This document shows positions 32,214 through 42,030 of a stretch of DNA of 52,610 bases, piece after piece (position 1 is the stretch's first letter; each line of letters starts with the position of its first letter). The notes beneath the pieces were generated by a model that saw only the letters and a program-made list of their open reading frames with translations, was not told the DNA's origin and did no database searches. Both the position numbers and the translations under genes were made by a program. The stretch is from positions 1-52,610 of the forward strand of contig JADIIU010000091.1 in NCBI GenBank assembly GCA_027603945.1. Reading direction: 5' to 3'. Origin of the DNA: Terramyces sp. JEL0728. Its lineage: Eukaryota; Chytridiomycota; Chytridiomycetes; Rhizophydiales; Terramycetaceae.

Positions 32214-33170
32214 TTATTGTAATATTCCATAATGGTCTTGAAGATAATCAATCACTGCAGGCACGGTATGCAGTGCGTTGAAGTTTTGTTTTTCCGATCT
32301 TGACATGACATTTTCCAGCATAAACATCAAATGGTGATGGAATATAAAGTGATTGGAACCATGTCCGACTGAATAATCAACAAATCTTTCCACACATTCT
32401 ATCGGTGTAAAGTCGTAGCCGGCAAATAAAGCAGGGTTCTGCAAAAGTCCAGTTGCAACCATCACGCCGTCAGCTTTGGTATATTCCATCATTTCATTGG
32501 CTTCTTTAAGATTGTAAATCCCACCGTTGGTAAACATTGGGACGTTAATCGACTCTTTCATTATTTTTAACGCCTCCAAGTCTACTGGTTCATGGTTCTT
32601 CTGCTTCTTTAGCCTGCCATGCACAGTAATCCAATCCACTCCAACCGCCTCTGCTCTTCTGCACAATTCAACCGTTTCTTTTAGGTCGTCGTGGATTCTA
32701 ATCTTTATGGAACAAGGATATGCGGAGCCATCCTGCATCTTAACTGAACTGGTCCGTCTTTTCACTTGGCTTACTATATCTTTGACAGTTTCTGGCTTGG
32801 AAAGTAGGTATGATCCGATTTTTTCACCAATTGCCCATGGCTGCGGACATCCACAGTTGATATCAACACCATTGGAGTATTTTGCAACCAACTCGGCAGC
32901 ATCTGCAGCATCAGTTCCGTTATGTGCCGCAAATTGAACAACAACCGGATCGTCCGTGAAGTTTGTCGTAAACTCTGCCTCTCTCGAATGCTGCGAGTGT
33001 TTGAATACATCTGCCAGTATCATTGGAGTGTAGCAGAGATTAACGTTATAATCCCTTACTAAATGTCGAAATGGTAATTTGGAATAACGGACCATAGGTG
33101 CGCAAATTTTTAAATATCCGTTTCCCAAAAGCTGCTTTGGATTTATCCTTAGTTCTGTATTTCCCTCCAT
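32214..33170 (-). CDS. DUS4: tRNA-dihydrouridine synthase, Dus4 type
   Basis: FMN- and NADPH-dependent enzyme reducing uridines in the tRNA D-loop (position 20a/20b for Dus4). Single exon, 318 residues. Seen: KICAPMVRYSKLPFRHLVR at the FMN site; VVVQFAAHNG; VDINCGCPQPWA with the catalytic Cys in NCGCP; SIKIRIHDDLKETVELCRRA; ITVHGRLKKQ; FTNGGIYN; and ADGVMVATGLLQNPALFAG. It has no C-terminal extra domain. The start is 59 nt from the divergent NRAMP start. Confidence 0.95.
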   Translation of the reverse strand: MEGNTELRINPKQLLGNGYLKICAPMVRYSKLPFRHLVRDYNVNLCYTPMILADVFKHSQHSREAEFTTNFTDDPVVVQFAAHNGTDAADAAELVAKYSNGVDINCGCPQPWAIGEKIGSYLLSKPETVKDIVSQVKRRTSSVKMQDGSAYPCSIKIRIHDDLKETVELCRRAEAVGVDWITVHGRLKKQKNHEPVDLEALKIMKESINVPMFTNGGIYNLKEANEMMEYTKADGVMVATGLLQNPALFAGYDFTPIECVERFVDYSVGHGSNHFIFHHHLMFMLENVMSRSEKQNFNALHTVPAVIDYLQDHYGILQ

Positions 33171-33229
33171 TGCAATTAGATTCCAACTGCTGTATTAAAA
33201 AACTTTGAAAAGGAATTTTTGGCTTTTCA

Positions 33230-34867
33230 ATGCAGGCAGTAATCGTAGACAGTGAAGCGAGAGCAGTATTGCCCCAATCATCCGCACAGAATCTGAGAGA
33301 TGATGAAGATATCGAAGCAGCAGATGTACCAGCCTCACCTCCTACAAAATTTCAGGAAATACGGAAATTCCTTACCACCTTTTTCGGGTTTGTTGGGCCT
33401 GGATTCATGGTAGCGGTAGGATATCTCGATCCGGGCAACTGGGCTACAGATTTAGCCGCTGGTTCGCAGTATGGCTACTTGTTGCTTTTCATCATTTTGC
33501 TTTCAAACCTGATGGCAATTTTGCTCCAATCAATGTGTGTTCGTTTAGGGGTTGTTAAAGGGTTGGACCTGTAAAACATCATTAATGTAGTGCGCAATTA
33601 TGTCGTAGAGTCTTTCCCCGATGGGTGTACTTGGTTTTGTATATACTAACGGAATTGGCGATCATGGCAACAGATTTGGCAGAGGTTATCGGCTCGGCAA
33701 TTGCATTAAAGCTGTTATTCAATATACCAATGTTTTGGGGAGTGATAATTACAGCAACAGATGTAATGGTGATTTTGTTTGCTTGGAAACCGGAAAACCT
33801 TAGATATTTTGAATTCTTGATATTCGCGCTGGTATTTACGTGCGCAATTTGCTTATTTATAGTCGCCGGAGAGAGTGGTCCGGTGATGAAAGATGTTCTT
33901 ATTGGATTTATACCGTCATGGGAAATTTTTACAGCGCCAGGAGCATTGTATGTATCTGTTGGAATTATAGGAGCTACAGTAAGTGTATTTCACATTAGGT
34001 CATGCCTCACAATCTGTATCTTCATTCATCTATTGTGCAGCAGCGATCAGGATTCAAACAAAACCATTCAGAAGAAATAAATGAAGTCAGCAGTAATGGC
34101 GATGCAAATTCGTTGATCCGAGAGGTGGACACTCAGCTCGTAAGTAGATTGAGAAATATACCTACTTTTCTGCAAATGTCTTTGCTCGACTCTGCCATTG
34201 CTCTTACATTTGCGCTATTTGTAAACGCATCCATTTTAATCATCTCTTCAGCAAATTTCTATACAATCGGAAGAACAGATATTGCAGAAATCCCAGATGC
34301 TTTCAATCTAATTGGGGAATTGCTAGGTCGTGCATTTGCAGTGATATTTGCAACAGCTTTACTTATTTCTGGCCAATCTTCAACAATTACCGGCACTATG
34401 GCTGGCCAAATTATCATGGAAGGATTCTTGGGAGGAGAAATCAGAGTAAAGCCATGGGTTCGGAGATTGGTTACTAGACTATTGGCAATCACGCCTCCGC
34501 TTGTTTGTATTGTGTGGTTTGGCGAAGATAGATTGAATGATTTATTGATCCTCTCGCAAATCGTCCTTTCCCTCCAACTCCCGTTCGCAGTATGGCCGTT
34601 GATATACTTTACATCCAACAAGCAATTCATGACAGTAACCTTTGTAAATGATGAGCAAGAGTGGAATGGCAATACGCAGACTGATGACGAGCAAAGTAAC
34701 AACCTACTAATCTAGACGAACTGGTGGAACTGGATAATCCACCCCAAGAAATTGTAAAATGCTTTGCCAACCACATTGCTATTATTGTGCTCGCGGTAAT
34801 TGTTGGATTGCTGCTGACAATATTCAATATCATCCTTTTAATACAAGTTGCAACTGGAAATACCTGA
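33230..34867 (+). CDS. NRAMP-family divalent metal transporter
   Basis: Proton-coupled Mn2+/Fe2+ transporter. Three 20-nt introns give 525 residues. The N-terminal about 45 residues are cytosolic. The first membrane segment is [20 protein letters not shown], holding the metal-binding DPGN, then [17 protein letters not shown]. The block [20 protein letters not shown] is typical. The TM6 motif [15 protein letters not shown] is intact across the second intron junction. [18 protein letters not shown] is also conserved. The last exon adds a final membrane segment. Confidence 0.96.
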
Positions 34868-34922
34868 TAAATAGAATAAATCAGTCTAAAACACAATTTA
34901 TTCGTAATATATCTATCCCGCT

Positions 34923-35124
34923 TTACTCTTTTTCTTTGTTGATTTCTGCAGCTGCTCTCCTGGCCTCTTTCCTTTTCTCATTGTTTCCTGCATTAACAAC
35001 AGAATACTCTTGCTCTGAACAAGGGGTTTTCTCCAAGATTTTTGAATGTCTTGCTCGTCTGTTTCTTTGGTATATTCGTATAGTAATTCAGCGGTCCGCC
35101 CTGTATTAGATTTGTCAAGTTGTC
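34923..35124 (-). CDS. Possible small charged protein, 5' end unresolved
   Basis: A frame beginning after a stop near 35125 reads KSNTGRTAELLYEYTKETD and continues to a good 20-nt intron (34988-35007). Splicing there shifts it to RNNEKRKEARRAAAEINKEK and a stop at 34923. The result is very hydrophilic and looks coding, but no start codon is in frame, so an upstream exon is needed (an AG after CTAATA is near 35112). No family is recognised. Confidence 0.3.
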
Positions 35125-35159
35125 AATCATATAACAAAAAAAAGTAAGAAAAAATTGAT

Positions 35160-35552
35160 TTATTGTGGTCTCCACAACACTAGTTGCCCATGCTCCGGAT
35201 CTACTCTTTCCTGTATTGGTTTCAATAGTGGGAAATACACTGGAGTATTAATTTCAATATTCGGCTTAAAAGTAAATTCCTCCGGCTGAAGAGCATAGTT
35301 ATTAGTTGTATAAGGTATAAGTAGTTGATGCGGTGCTTGATAGAGTGGCTGGTATATACAAGTTCGTTTTGGTTCGATATCAATCATGTCGTCTTCTCTT
35401 TGTCTTTTTAGTGTGGGTGAAGACCTGAATCTTTTTGCAGGATTTAATGATCTGGCATCGCAACAACTAGCCAGATCGTTGTCAAATGACCGCTTGTTTG
35501 AGTGCACTGCAAACATTGAGTTGTCCGATTTTTCATTTGTTTTAAGCTTCAT
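35160..35552 (-). CDS. Hypothetical protein with nuclear-localisation-like motifs
   Basis: From ATG 35552 a single exon encodes 130 residues. The first half is Ser/Asn/Lys/Arg-rich with basic clusters (NPAKRFRSSPTLKRQRED, EPKRT) resembling a bipartite nuclear signal. The second half is Pro/Tyr/Leu-rich (YQPLYQAPHQLLIPYTT) and ends LVLWRPQ. No family is recognised. It is tandem to, and downstream of, the membrane protein on the same strand. Confidence 0.5.
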   Translation of the reverse strand: MKLKTNEKSDNSMFAVHSNKRSFDNDLASCCDARSLNPAKRFRSSPTLKRQREDDMIDIEPKRTCIYQPLYQAPHQLLIPYTTNNYALQPEEFTFKPNIEINTPVYFPLLKPIQERVDPEHGQLVLWRPQ

Positions 35553-35611
35553 GGAAAATTCTGGAAACAAAAAGAAAAAGTAAGGTTTAGCAACACGGAG
35601 ATCATTCCCAT

Positions 35612-36619
35612 TTATTCTTGAGCAACCCTATTTTCCTCCACTTTATCCAGAATTACCTTTTCCAGGACTACCTCTTCAACTTCGGAATTGATGGTCGTTC
35701 TCCACTCCAAAAACTTTAGAATTGGAAAAGAAAAGAAGGTGACTGAAATAACGTAGCAAAGGATGGTTGCCAGCGTAATTGCTAACCCGGTATGCATCCA
35801 AGTGTTGAACAGTGGCAAGATAAACGCATATTCGAATGCAAAGAAAGACACTGATAAGGAACCCAGTATCATTGGTTCAATTGCACCCATTGAAACTGCG
35901 GAACCAGATGTCAGCCATACAGAAATCATTGCAGTCCCGAAAATTGCTGGAAACAACGCAGTGATTCCTCCTATAATTGGAGAAATATGTCCCAGTAGAA
36001 TAGACGCAAAGATCGCCAACCCAGCAGCAACACCTCGGAGAATGTTTGACCACCATGGTACTTTGGAAGTAGACTTTGGTGTTCTTTTGTAATTCCAGCT
36101 CCCAACAATGCCGACAAGCAACTGCAGCACCATTGCTCCTACTGCCAGATAGAATAAAGCATTAACGGAGCCGTCAGTAATAATGGACGTAACAGACAAG
36201 TCTCCTTGCACATTTTCTGACGAGACGGCTTTGCTGAGGAAAACCAGACAAGTTGCAAGAATTAGCCATACAAAGTAGGATGTCAGGGTGATTAATATGA
36301 TCAATATATAAATATTGTCTGTCCATCTTGAATAGATATTTGGGAAATATTTCCAGCAATATAAAAAGAGACAATTGATAATCATAGCGGGACAGACTAC
36401 AAGCATAGATTTTTGATAATTTACGACAGATTGCAAATCCATTGAGCTTGCTATAGTAGTAAATAATCCAATCGACGCTGGTATTAAAGTTGTGGGGGAT
36501 GAACCTAGAACTCCACCAATTCTTCCTCCAAGTTTTTCTATACCAACAGATATCAGGGCCGCAACTAACCCGGAAAAGATACCGCTGAGTATAGCACTAT
36601 AAATTACTGAAGGTTCCAT
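35612..36619 (-). CDS. Multi-pass membrane protein, transporter-like
   Basis: Single exon, 335 residues, with roughly 9-10 hydrophobic segments. The N-terminal half has a glycine-rich loop KLGGRIGGVLGSSPTTLIP followed by ASIGLFTTIASSM. A second GG/P-rich region, LLGHISPIIGGITALFPA, lies near residue 220. Such paired half-helix loops are typical of secondary transporters. The tail is acidic/basic and soluble. I cannot assign family or substrate. Confidence 0.75.
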   Translation of the reverse strand: MEPSVIYSAILSGIFSGLVAALISVGIEKLGGRIGGVLGSSPTTLIPASIGLFTTIASSMDLQSVVNYQKSMLVVCPAMIINCLFLYCWKYFPNIYSRWTDNIYILIILITLTSYFVWLILATCLVFLSKAVSSENVQGDLSVTSIITDGSVNALFYLAVGAMVLQLLVGIVGSWNYKRTPKSTSKVPWWSNILRGVAAGLAIFASILLGHISPIIGGITALFPAIFGTAMISVWLTSGSAVSMGAIEPMILGSLSVSFFAFEYAFILPLFNTWMHTGLAITLATILCYVISVTFFSFPILKFLEWRTTINSEVEEVVLEKVILDKVEENRVAQE

Positions 36620-36708
36620 TTTCTGTAAATTAGCTAATATTTTTTTCTGGTCACTGGTGCCTTTTAACCTCTATTTTCCGCTGACCGTAAGAGTGAGTCG
36701 ACAAATGG

Positions 36709-36837
36709 ATGATCTACTTTGGTAACTTGCTAGAACCGCCTCGTTTTAATTTGTTGATAGAAATCAGTATTGCAGTGATTTCCATCATTGCAATTCTGAT
36801 TGTCATCTGGGAAAATACACTTTGTAAAAAGTTATGA
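36709..36837 (+). CDS. Possible 42-residue single-span membrane microprotein
   Basis: ATG 36709 opens MIYFGNLLEPPRFNLLIE, then a clean 18-residue hydrophobic segment (ISIAVISIIAILIVIWE), then a short basic tail CKKL and TGA. Soluble head, one membrane helix and positive tail resemble small organelle or ER membrane subunits. It is not overlapped by another gene. No family is recognised; chance is possible at this size. Confidence 0.38.
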   Translation: MIYFGNLLEPPRFNLLIEISIAVISIIAILIVIWENTLCKKL

Positions 36838-36945
36838 GATGGAAAGCCACGATGCTCTATAACATGACTCTAGTTAGCAAAGGAGATGTGGGAGAGTTGT
36901 CCGTGATATACAGAGGGATTTTAAAAGAAATTCAAACTAATACAA

Positions 36946-39054
36946 CTATTCATTAAATTCATCCATTGCAATCTGCTTGGATTCTTTGGCTTTGCGATTT
37001 TTCTCACTCTTTTCCGCTTTGCGACGAATACCCATTTCCATATCCATCTTCTTTCGCTGTAATTGCCGACCCTTTCGAACCATTTTGGTTCGTTCATGCT
37101 CTGGTATACCAATTGCTTGCCAGCCCCACCAATTCTTTGGAATAGTCTTCTTTTTCAATATCGCTTGTACTTGAGTGACAGGTGAGTGGTGAACCGGCGG
37201 ACATACTTCAGACAGTCTCTGTAGATATTCATGATCCCCATTATCTGCTTCTCGTGTTGCCTTTTCCATCAAATTTGGTATTTGAGAAAGTCTAATTGGC
37301 GGTAGATAGTACGGCTGTCTGAAATTTCTTGCTTTTTCCAATGTGTCAATTGCGTTTTTCAAGTCGTTATTTCTAGCGAATCCACGAGCAACAATTAGGA
37401 AAGCATCCTGCATGACTTTGCGAGATCTGCTTGTTTTCAAACGATATTCTTCTTGATCCTGTAATCCTTTGGGGCCATGTTCCATACTCTTCATTTCATT
37501 TTCAAGGTGAGTGTCCCATTCCAAGAACCTATTCCAGAATGGAACTGCCTTTTCGTATAAATCTAATTTCCTTTCAAAGGCAACTTTAAGCACTGACTTG
37601 TACGCCTTTGCTGCCGGGACTATATTGTATTTCTGGAAATCTTTGTTGAAAAAATCCAGAGCTCTTTCAAAATTATCTCTGGTCGGCTGTTCGCAAATAT
37701 TCTCCAATCTTTCATATAGCAATTCGCTTGTCATTTGCATCTTGTTTTCATCTACTAGTTGGACAATCTTATCCCACAGCTCATCTGCTTCTTTAATAAA
37801 TAGTCCTGTTGAATGTGTCGCATCGTCAAACACAGGATAAATAGAACTAGAGGGAGTGGCAGACTTGTCTTTTTTAAAGATTTCAAACTGCTTTCCTATC
37901 TTTTTATCTTCTTTTACCGTCAATGTTTTGACTGGTTTAGTTTTTAATGAAAAAGTCAGAGCTCTGATCAAATACTTGAAGCTAGCTGGGGTTGGGACAA
38001 GTTCTGATCCGGATCTCGCAATTAAATCATTCCACACGGTTTTTACTCTATCAATATCGTTGTTTCTGGAAGCGATTTGTAACAATGCATTGTAGGTTTG
38101 AATATTTGGTTCAAATCCAGTGGCAATCATTTGCTCCAACAGATCGAATGCTTCATTGTAGTAATCAGGCCTATTGCCACATGCGAGAATCAAACTGGTG
38201 TATGTAACAGGTGTTACTTGTAAATTGTTGGCAATCATTTCTTGGAATAAATCTAAAGCCCTTTCGGCATCTTGTGTTTTTGAACAGGAATAAATCATTA
38301 GTGTAAAAGCAATTGAATCTGGTCTTTCTATTTCTGATCGCATATGATTGAATGTCTTCCAAGCACGGTCAATCTGGCCGCTTTGAATGCATCCTTTGAC
38401 CAACGTCGTGAACACAATCTGGTTTGGATGTATTTTTTTCTTTTTCATTGCTTCGTAGACTTCAAATGCCTTGTGAACTTGCTTTGTATTTACCAATAGT
38501 TTAATTAGTGTGGAATAGGTTACTAAATCTGGTTCAAAGGTCTCTTTTATCAAATCATAGACTTGAAACGCTTTCTTTGAATCATTCACATTTACATGCG
38601 CATTGAGCAAGTGGTTGTAAGCAACTAAATCCGGTTCAAGTCCATGCTGTGCGATGGCTTCAAAAGCCTTTTCTGCATTCTCTTGATTTTTCGCCAAGGA
38701 GTTGACATGAATTAACTCTGTAATCATTGCCAGGTTTGGTTTCTTTAGCATCGCTTCCAACTTTTCATTTCGTTCAGAAATCGAACTTTGAATTGCTTTG
38801 TCGGTATCCTTAAAATTCACCTTTAGTTTATCCAAATAATTCTGTGATAACTTCAATTGCTTTTGTGATGCAGGCCCAATTGTACTGACCACTGGTGCTG
38901 TTAGTGCGTCGTATAATTGATTAATATCGGATTCAAGGATTGGAATATCCAGCTATTGTGAGAAAATATTTACTTGCTTTTCCGCTTCAGCTTCAACTCT
39001 ATTCACCAGCGAACTATTGAATCTTTTCAGTGCAAATCTTGCTAGTTTGAACAT
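36946..39054 (-). CDS. Mitochondrial pentatricopeptide repeat (PPR) protein
   Basis: One 21-nt intron after codon 27 gives 695 residues. The N terminus MFKLARFALKRFNSSLVNR is a strong mitochondrial presequence. From about residue 120 to 330 there are at least six 35-residue PPR motifs with the classic pattern: PDLVAYNHLLNAHVNVND, PDLVTYSTLIKLLVNTK, HPNQIVFTTLVKGC, RPDSIAFTLMIYSC and EPNIQTYNALLQIA. A helical region follows, then a very basic tail (RKGRQLQRKKMDMEMGIRRK). Such proteins act in organellar RNA processing or translation, or are mitoribosome subunits; target unknown. Confidence 0.92.
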
Positions 39055-39496
39055 TGCAAAAAAAATATTTGGCGAAATGCAAAATAAACTTTGGTAGAGT
39101 AACAGCAGACAAAATATCCAGCATTTGCCCACTACTTTATCTCAATCATCTGAGAGGATTCGCACAAATATCTCAAGAGTCGGCGCTCGAGTATTTCTCG
39201 AAATGTAACTTGAGAGATATTAGCTTGGCATTATCCTGAGTGTGCTATTTCCCCAAATTAACACCTTTCCACAGTGTGGCAGAGCTTGTCCATCACACAC
39301 TAATCAATCTCTCAAATGCTCGGCAAAGATTGGCGCAGTATAATCAATTATGCAACCGTTTGCATCCACACTCAATACAACGTTTATGCTTGAAACAATC
39401 AAATTGCAACTTGTGAAACAACAAAAACACGTTTTTGTTGTTTGGTTCAAGGAAAAGTCAAATGATATAAAAGGGTGGTGCTACTTTCCAAAGATA
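39055..39496. other. Intergenic region between PPR protein and cyclin genes
   Basis: No gene is supported. A plus-strand frame 39054-39239 (61 codons, no ATG at its start) and ATG 39350, in frame with the cyclin, are open but look non-homologous. There is a small inverted repeat around 39423-39441 (CAAAAACACG and TTTTTGTTG). The divergent promoters of both genes must lie here. Confidence 0.45.
39466..39473 (+). promoter_or_regulatory. TATA box upstream of cyclin
   Basis: TATAAAAG lies 24 bases before ATG 39497. It makes the upstream in-frame ATG 39350 a less likely start, since transcription would begin near or after 39490. This is positional inference. Confidence 0.45.
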
Positions 39497-40084
39497 ATGA
39501 CCAAAACTAAAGAGCCGCCAGAATACTATTGCCAGGCAGATCATTCCCTTTTAATAACGCTAATAGGTATTTTCTGGCTGACAAGTTAATATGCTTTTGA
39601 AACTAATTAAACACAACGATACCATCCCAGTCACTCTAGATAGCCTGACTAGATTCCATTCCAGATCAGCCCCGCCAATAAGCTTACTCGAAGTATTTAT
39701 CACTAACAAAGTATCTAAACAGAATAGTCAAATTTGCAAATATCAGCAGAGAAAGTCTAATCTGCATACTAATATACATTGATCGCATATCACAGCGAAC
39801 CAATTTCATTGTATCCAGCTTAACAGTGCACAGGTTTCTGATAGCGAGTATAACATGCTCCACAAAAGTAACTATTAATTAACAAGTCATTGTGCGACAC
39901 CTACTTGACTAATAAACACTATGCCAGAGTAGGGGGACTGACTACCCTGGAACTAGGAGTGCTAGAATTTGATCTATTAGACATGATTGATTGGAATCTA
40001 GTTGCAAATCCAGATACTATACAGCTGTACTTTACACATTTGATTAAACAGGCAAGTGTTTTTAATGAAAGAGAGAGTGTGTAA
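39497..40084 (+). CDS. Pho80/PCL-type cyclin
   Basis: Partner of a Pho85/CDK5-like kinase, regulating phosphate or polarity responses in yeasts. Three 19-nt introns give 176 residues. Landmarks of the Pho80-like cyclin box: LLKLIKHND, SLTRFHSRSAPPISLLEYL, ICILIYIDRISQRTNF, SSLTVHRFLIASITCSTK, and YLTNKHYARVGGLTTLELGV followed by LEFDLLDMIDWNL. The box is complete and almost the whole protein. The start could instead be ATG 39350 (49 residues longer), but the TATA position argues against it. Confidence 0.9.
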
Positions 40085-40127
40085 ATAAGCTGCTGGTGAA
40101 ACCGTAGATAAATAAACTTGTATATAT

Positions 40128-40447
40128 TTACATCTTTGCAAATTCGGCCATTGATGATATCAATTCATCTTCTGAATCGATTTGCTCTTTTGCAGGCGAG
40201 TCTGAATCAAACAAGTCGCCCCATACTACCACTTTTCCTTTGGCTGTTGGGGACTCTGGGAATGGTAAATCCTTCAACTGAACAGTGTTTTTCGATTTCT
40301 TGGTGGAATTAATCTTTACCAGTTTCTTTTCCTTTTGTTTAGATTTGTTCAGATTAGTGACATCCCGTAGTGGAATCTGCTTTCCATCATTCAATACTAG
40401 ATTAGCCTTTACTTACTAGTAGAGTTTTTCTTGTAGGTTTTCTTCAT
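40128..40447 (-). CDS. Small basic/acidic protein of unknown function
   Basis: Two exons joined across a 20-nt intron give 99 residues starting MKKTYKKNSTILNDGKQ. The motif IPLRDVTN near residue 20 resembles short motifs in cell-cycle regulators (PLRD[IV]TN), but this alone is weak. A Lys-rich segment, FPESPTAKGKVVVWGDLFD and an acidic tail SEDELISS follow. A TATAAATA element lies on the same strand at 40469-40476. The gene is convergent with the cyclin. Confidence 0.6.
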
Positions 40448-40549
40448 ATCTGATTCAAGACATTTGGATATTTATAGAATTTAAGCTTTAAGGTTATAGC
40501 AAGTTAAAAGGCTGCTATTCCCAACGAAAGCAAGTCTAAGGATACAATT

Positions 40550-41899
40550 TTATTTATAGAAATACCGAGCATCATCCAAACCAACAGTAAAGTCCCACAC
40601 AACAATCTTACTATCTTGTCCAGCAGAAACAATTTTCGTGTCGTTGAACTGCACTTTGAGAACTGAATCAGTGTGTACTCTCAAGTCATGAGCTAAATTT
40701 CCAGTCCTTAAATCCCATATCTTAACTGTATGGTCATACGAAGATGAAATGAGTTTCCGTTTGTCAATTTGAACTGATCTTACCAGGTTTGAATGTCCAA
40801 TAAACGAGTTTAATAAATGGCCTTGATGTTAAGGAGAAAAACCTGTGTTTAAATCCCATATTTTGATTTGGTTGTCGCTGCTTCCGGTTACTATAATATT
40901 TTCTTTTAGTTGCATACACACTATTCCGCGAGTGTATTGAACCAGCGTTCTTAGTAGATTACCATGAAAGTCCCATACCTTAATCGTTTGATCGCCGCTA
41001 GCTGATACGATTATATCGCTCTGAAATTGCACAGAATTAACGGCTGATGAATGTCCAATCAACGTTTTTCTAACCGATCCAGAAGGAATATCCCAGATCT
41101 ATGTTAAGCGAGACTACCTTGATGGTCTTGTCCTTTGAGCAAGTAACTAGCACGTCATTCTCGAATTGCAGATTTAACACTGGTTCGGAATGCGAGAATA
41201 GCTGCTTGTTGATATTTCCAGTAAACAGATCCTGCATAAATTCTTTAGTTACCCATATAATTACACTTGAATCTGATGATCCTGAAACTATTATTTTAGA
41301 GTCGTATTGCAAACACAAGACTGAAGCTCTGTGTCCAACCAACGTTCTTGATAGATTCCCGTTTTCCCATATCTTTATAGTTTTGTCCTTTGATCCAGAG
41401 ATTATCTTTTGGTCATCAAACTGTAATGTATAAACTGCATCTTCGTGTCCATGTAATTCATTTACAGTATACCTGCATTAGCCTGCATTACCTTCCGCTA
41501 TTCCAATTATTCTCTAAGCGTAACCGCAACTCATAGATTTGCTTCCAACTCCTTTCAACCAAGCTTTCATTCGTATAGTTTTCATTACACCGCCTTCCAT
41601 TCCTCATAAAGCAGAATTTCCACAGATGCTCATCATTTGCGACATGATTCCACGTCTTTGATACCTGCATGATCCTTCCTAGTTCTTGTATCTCCAGGTA
41701 TTTACATATCTTTACATTCAACTCGAAAGGAAGGGTAGCGAATGGATCTTGTTTCAACAGAGGCTGTAATGAATCTGTATTAGAACACTGTACCGACAAT
41801 AGTAGCCAATAGCGGTTTGGAGAGTGATAACAGTAACTTTACAGCTATTTTTGCGCGTTCCTGTTCAGTGTATTTTAATAGACCTTTGTTTTCTTCCAT
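40550..41899 (-). CDS. F-box/WD40 protein (SCF ubiquitin-ligase substrate receptor)
   Basis: Five introns (19-21 nt) give 416 residues. An F-box lies at about 45-90 (FATLPFELNVKICKYLEI, VSKTWNHVANDEHLWK), followed by seven WD repeats. Repeat cores are HGHEDAVYTLQF/IKIW, GHRASVLCLQY/VIIW, HSEPVLNLQF/IKIW, GHSSAVNSVQF/IKVW, YTRGIVCMQL/IKIW, GHSNLVRSVQI/VKIW and HTDSVLKVQF/IVVW. The layout matches FBXW/Met30/Cdc4 substrate adaptors of SCF E3 ligases; the target is unknown. One 21-nt intron after VIIW has no stop and keeps frame, so its retention would insert seven residues in a blade. Confidence 0.9.
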
Positions 41900-42030
41900 G
41901 AGAAAAAAACAAGAAAAAATCTCAGCATGAATCCAATGCGGATTGGTTACAGCAGGTTTATTACAGATTATATTCTTTTATAAATTAAATTATTGGTTGT
42001 CAATTTTCATTGTTTTTTCTAGATCTCAAA

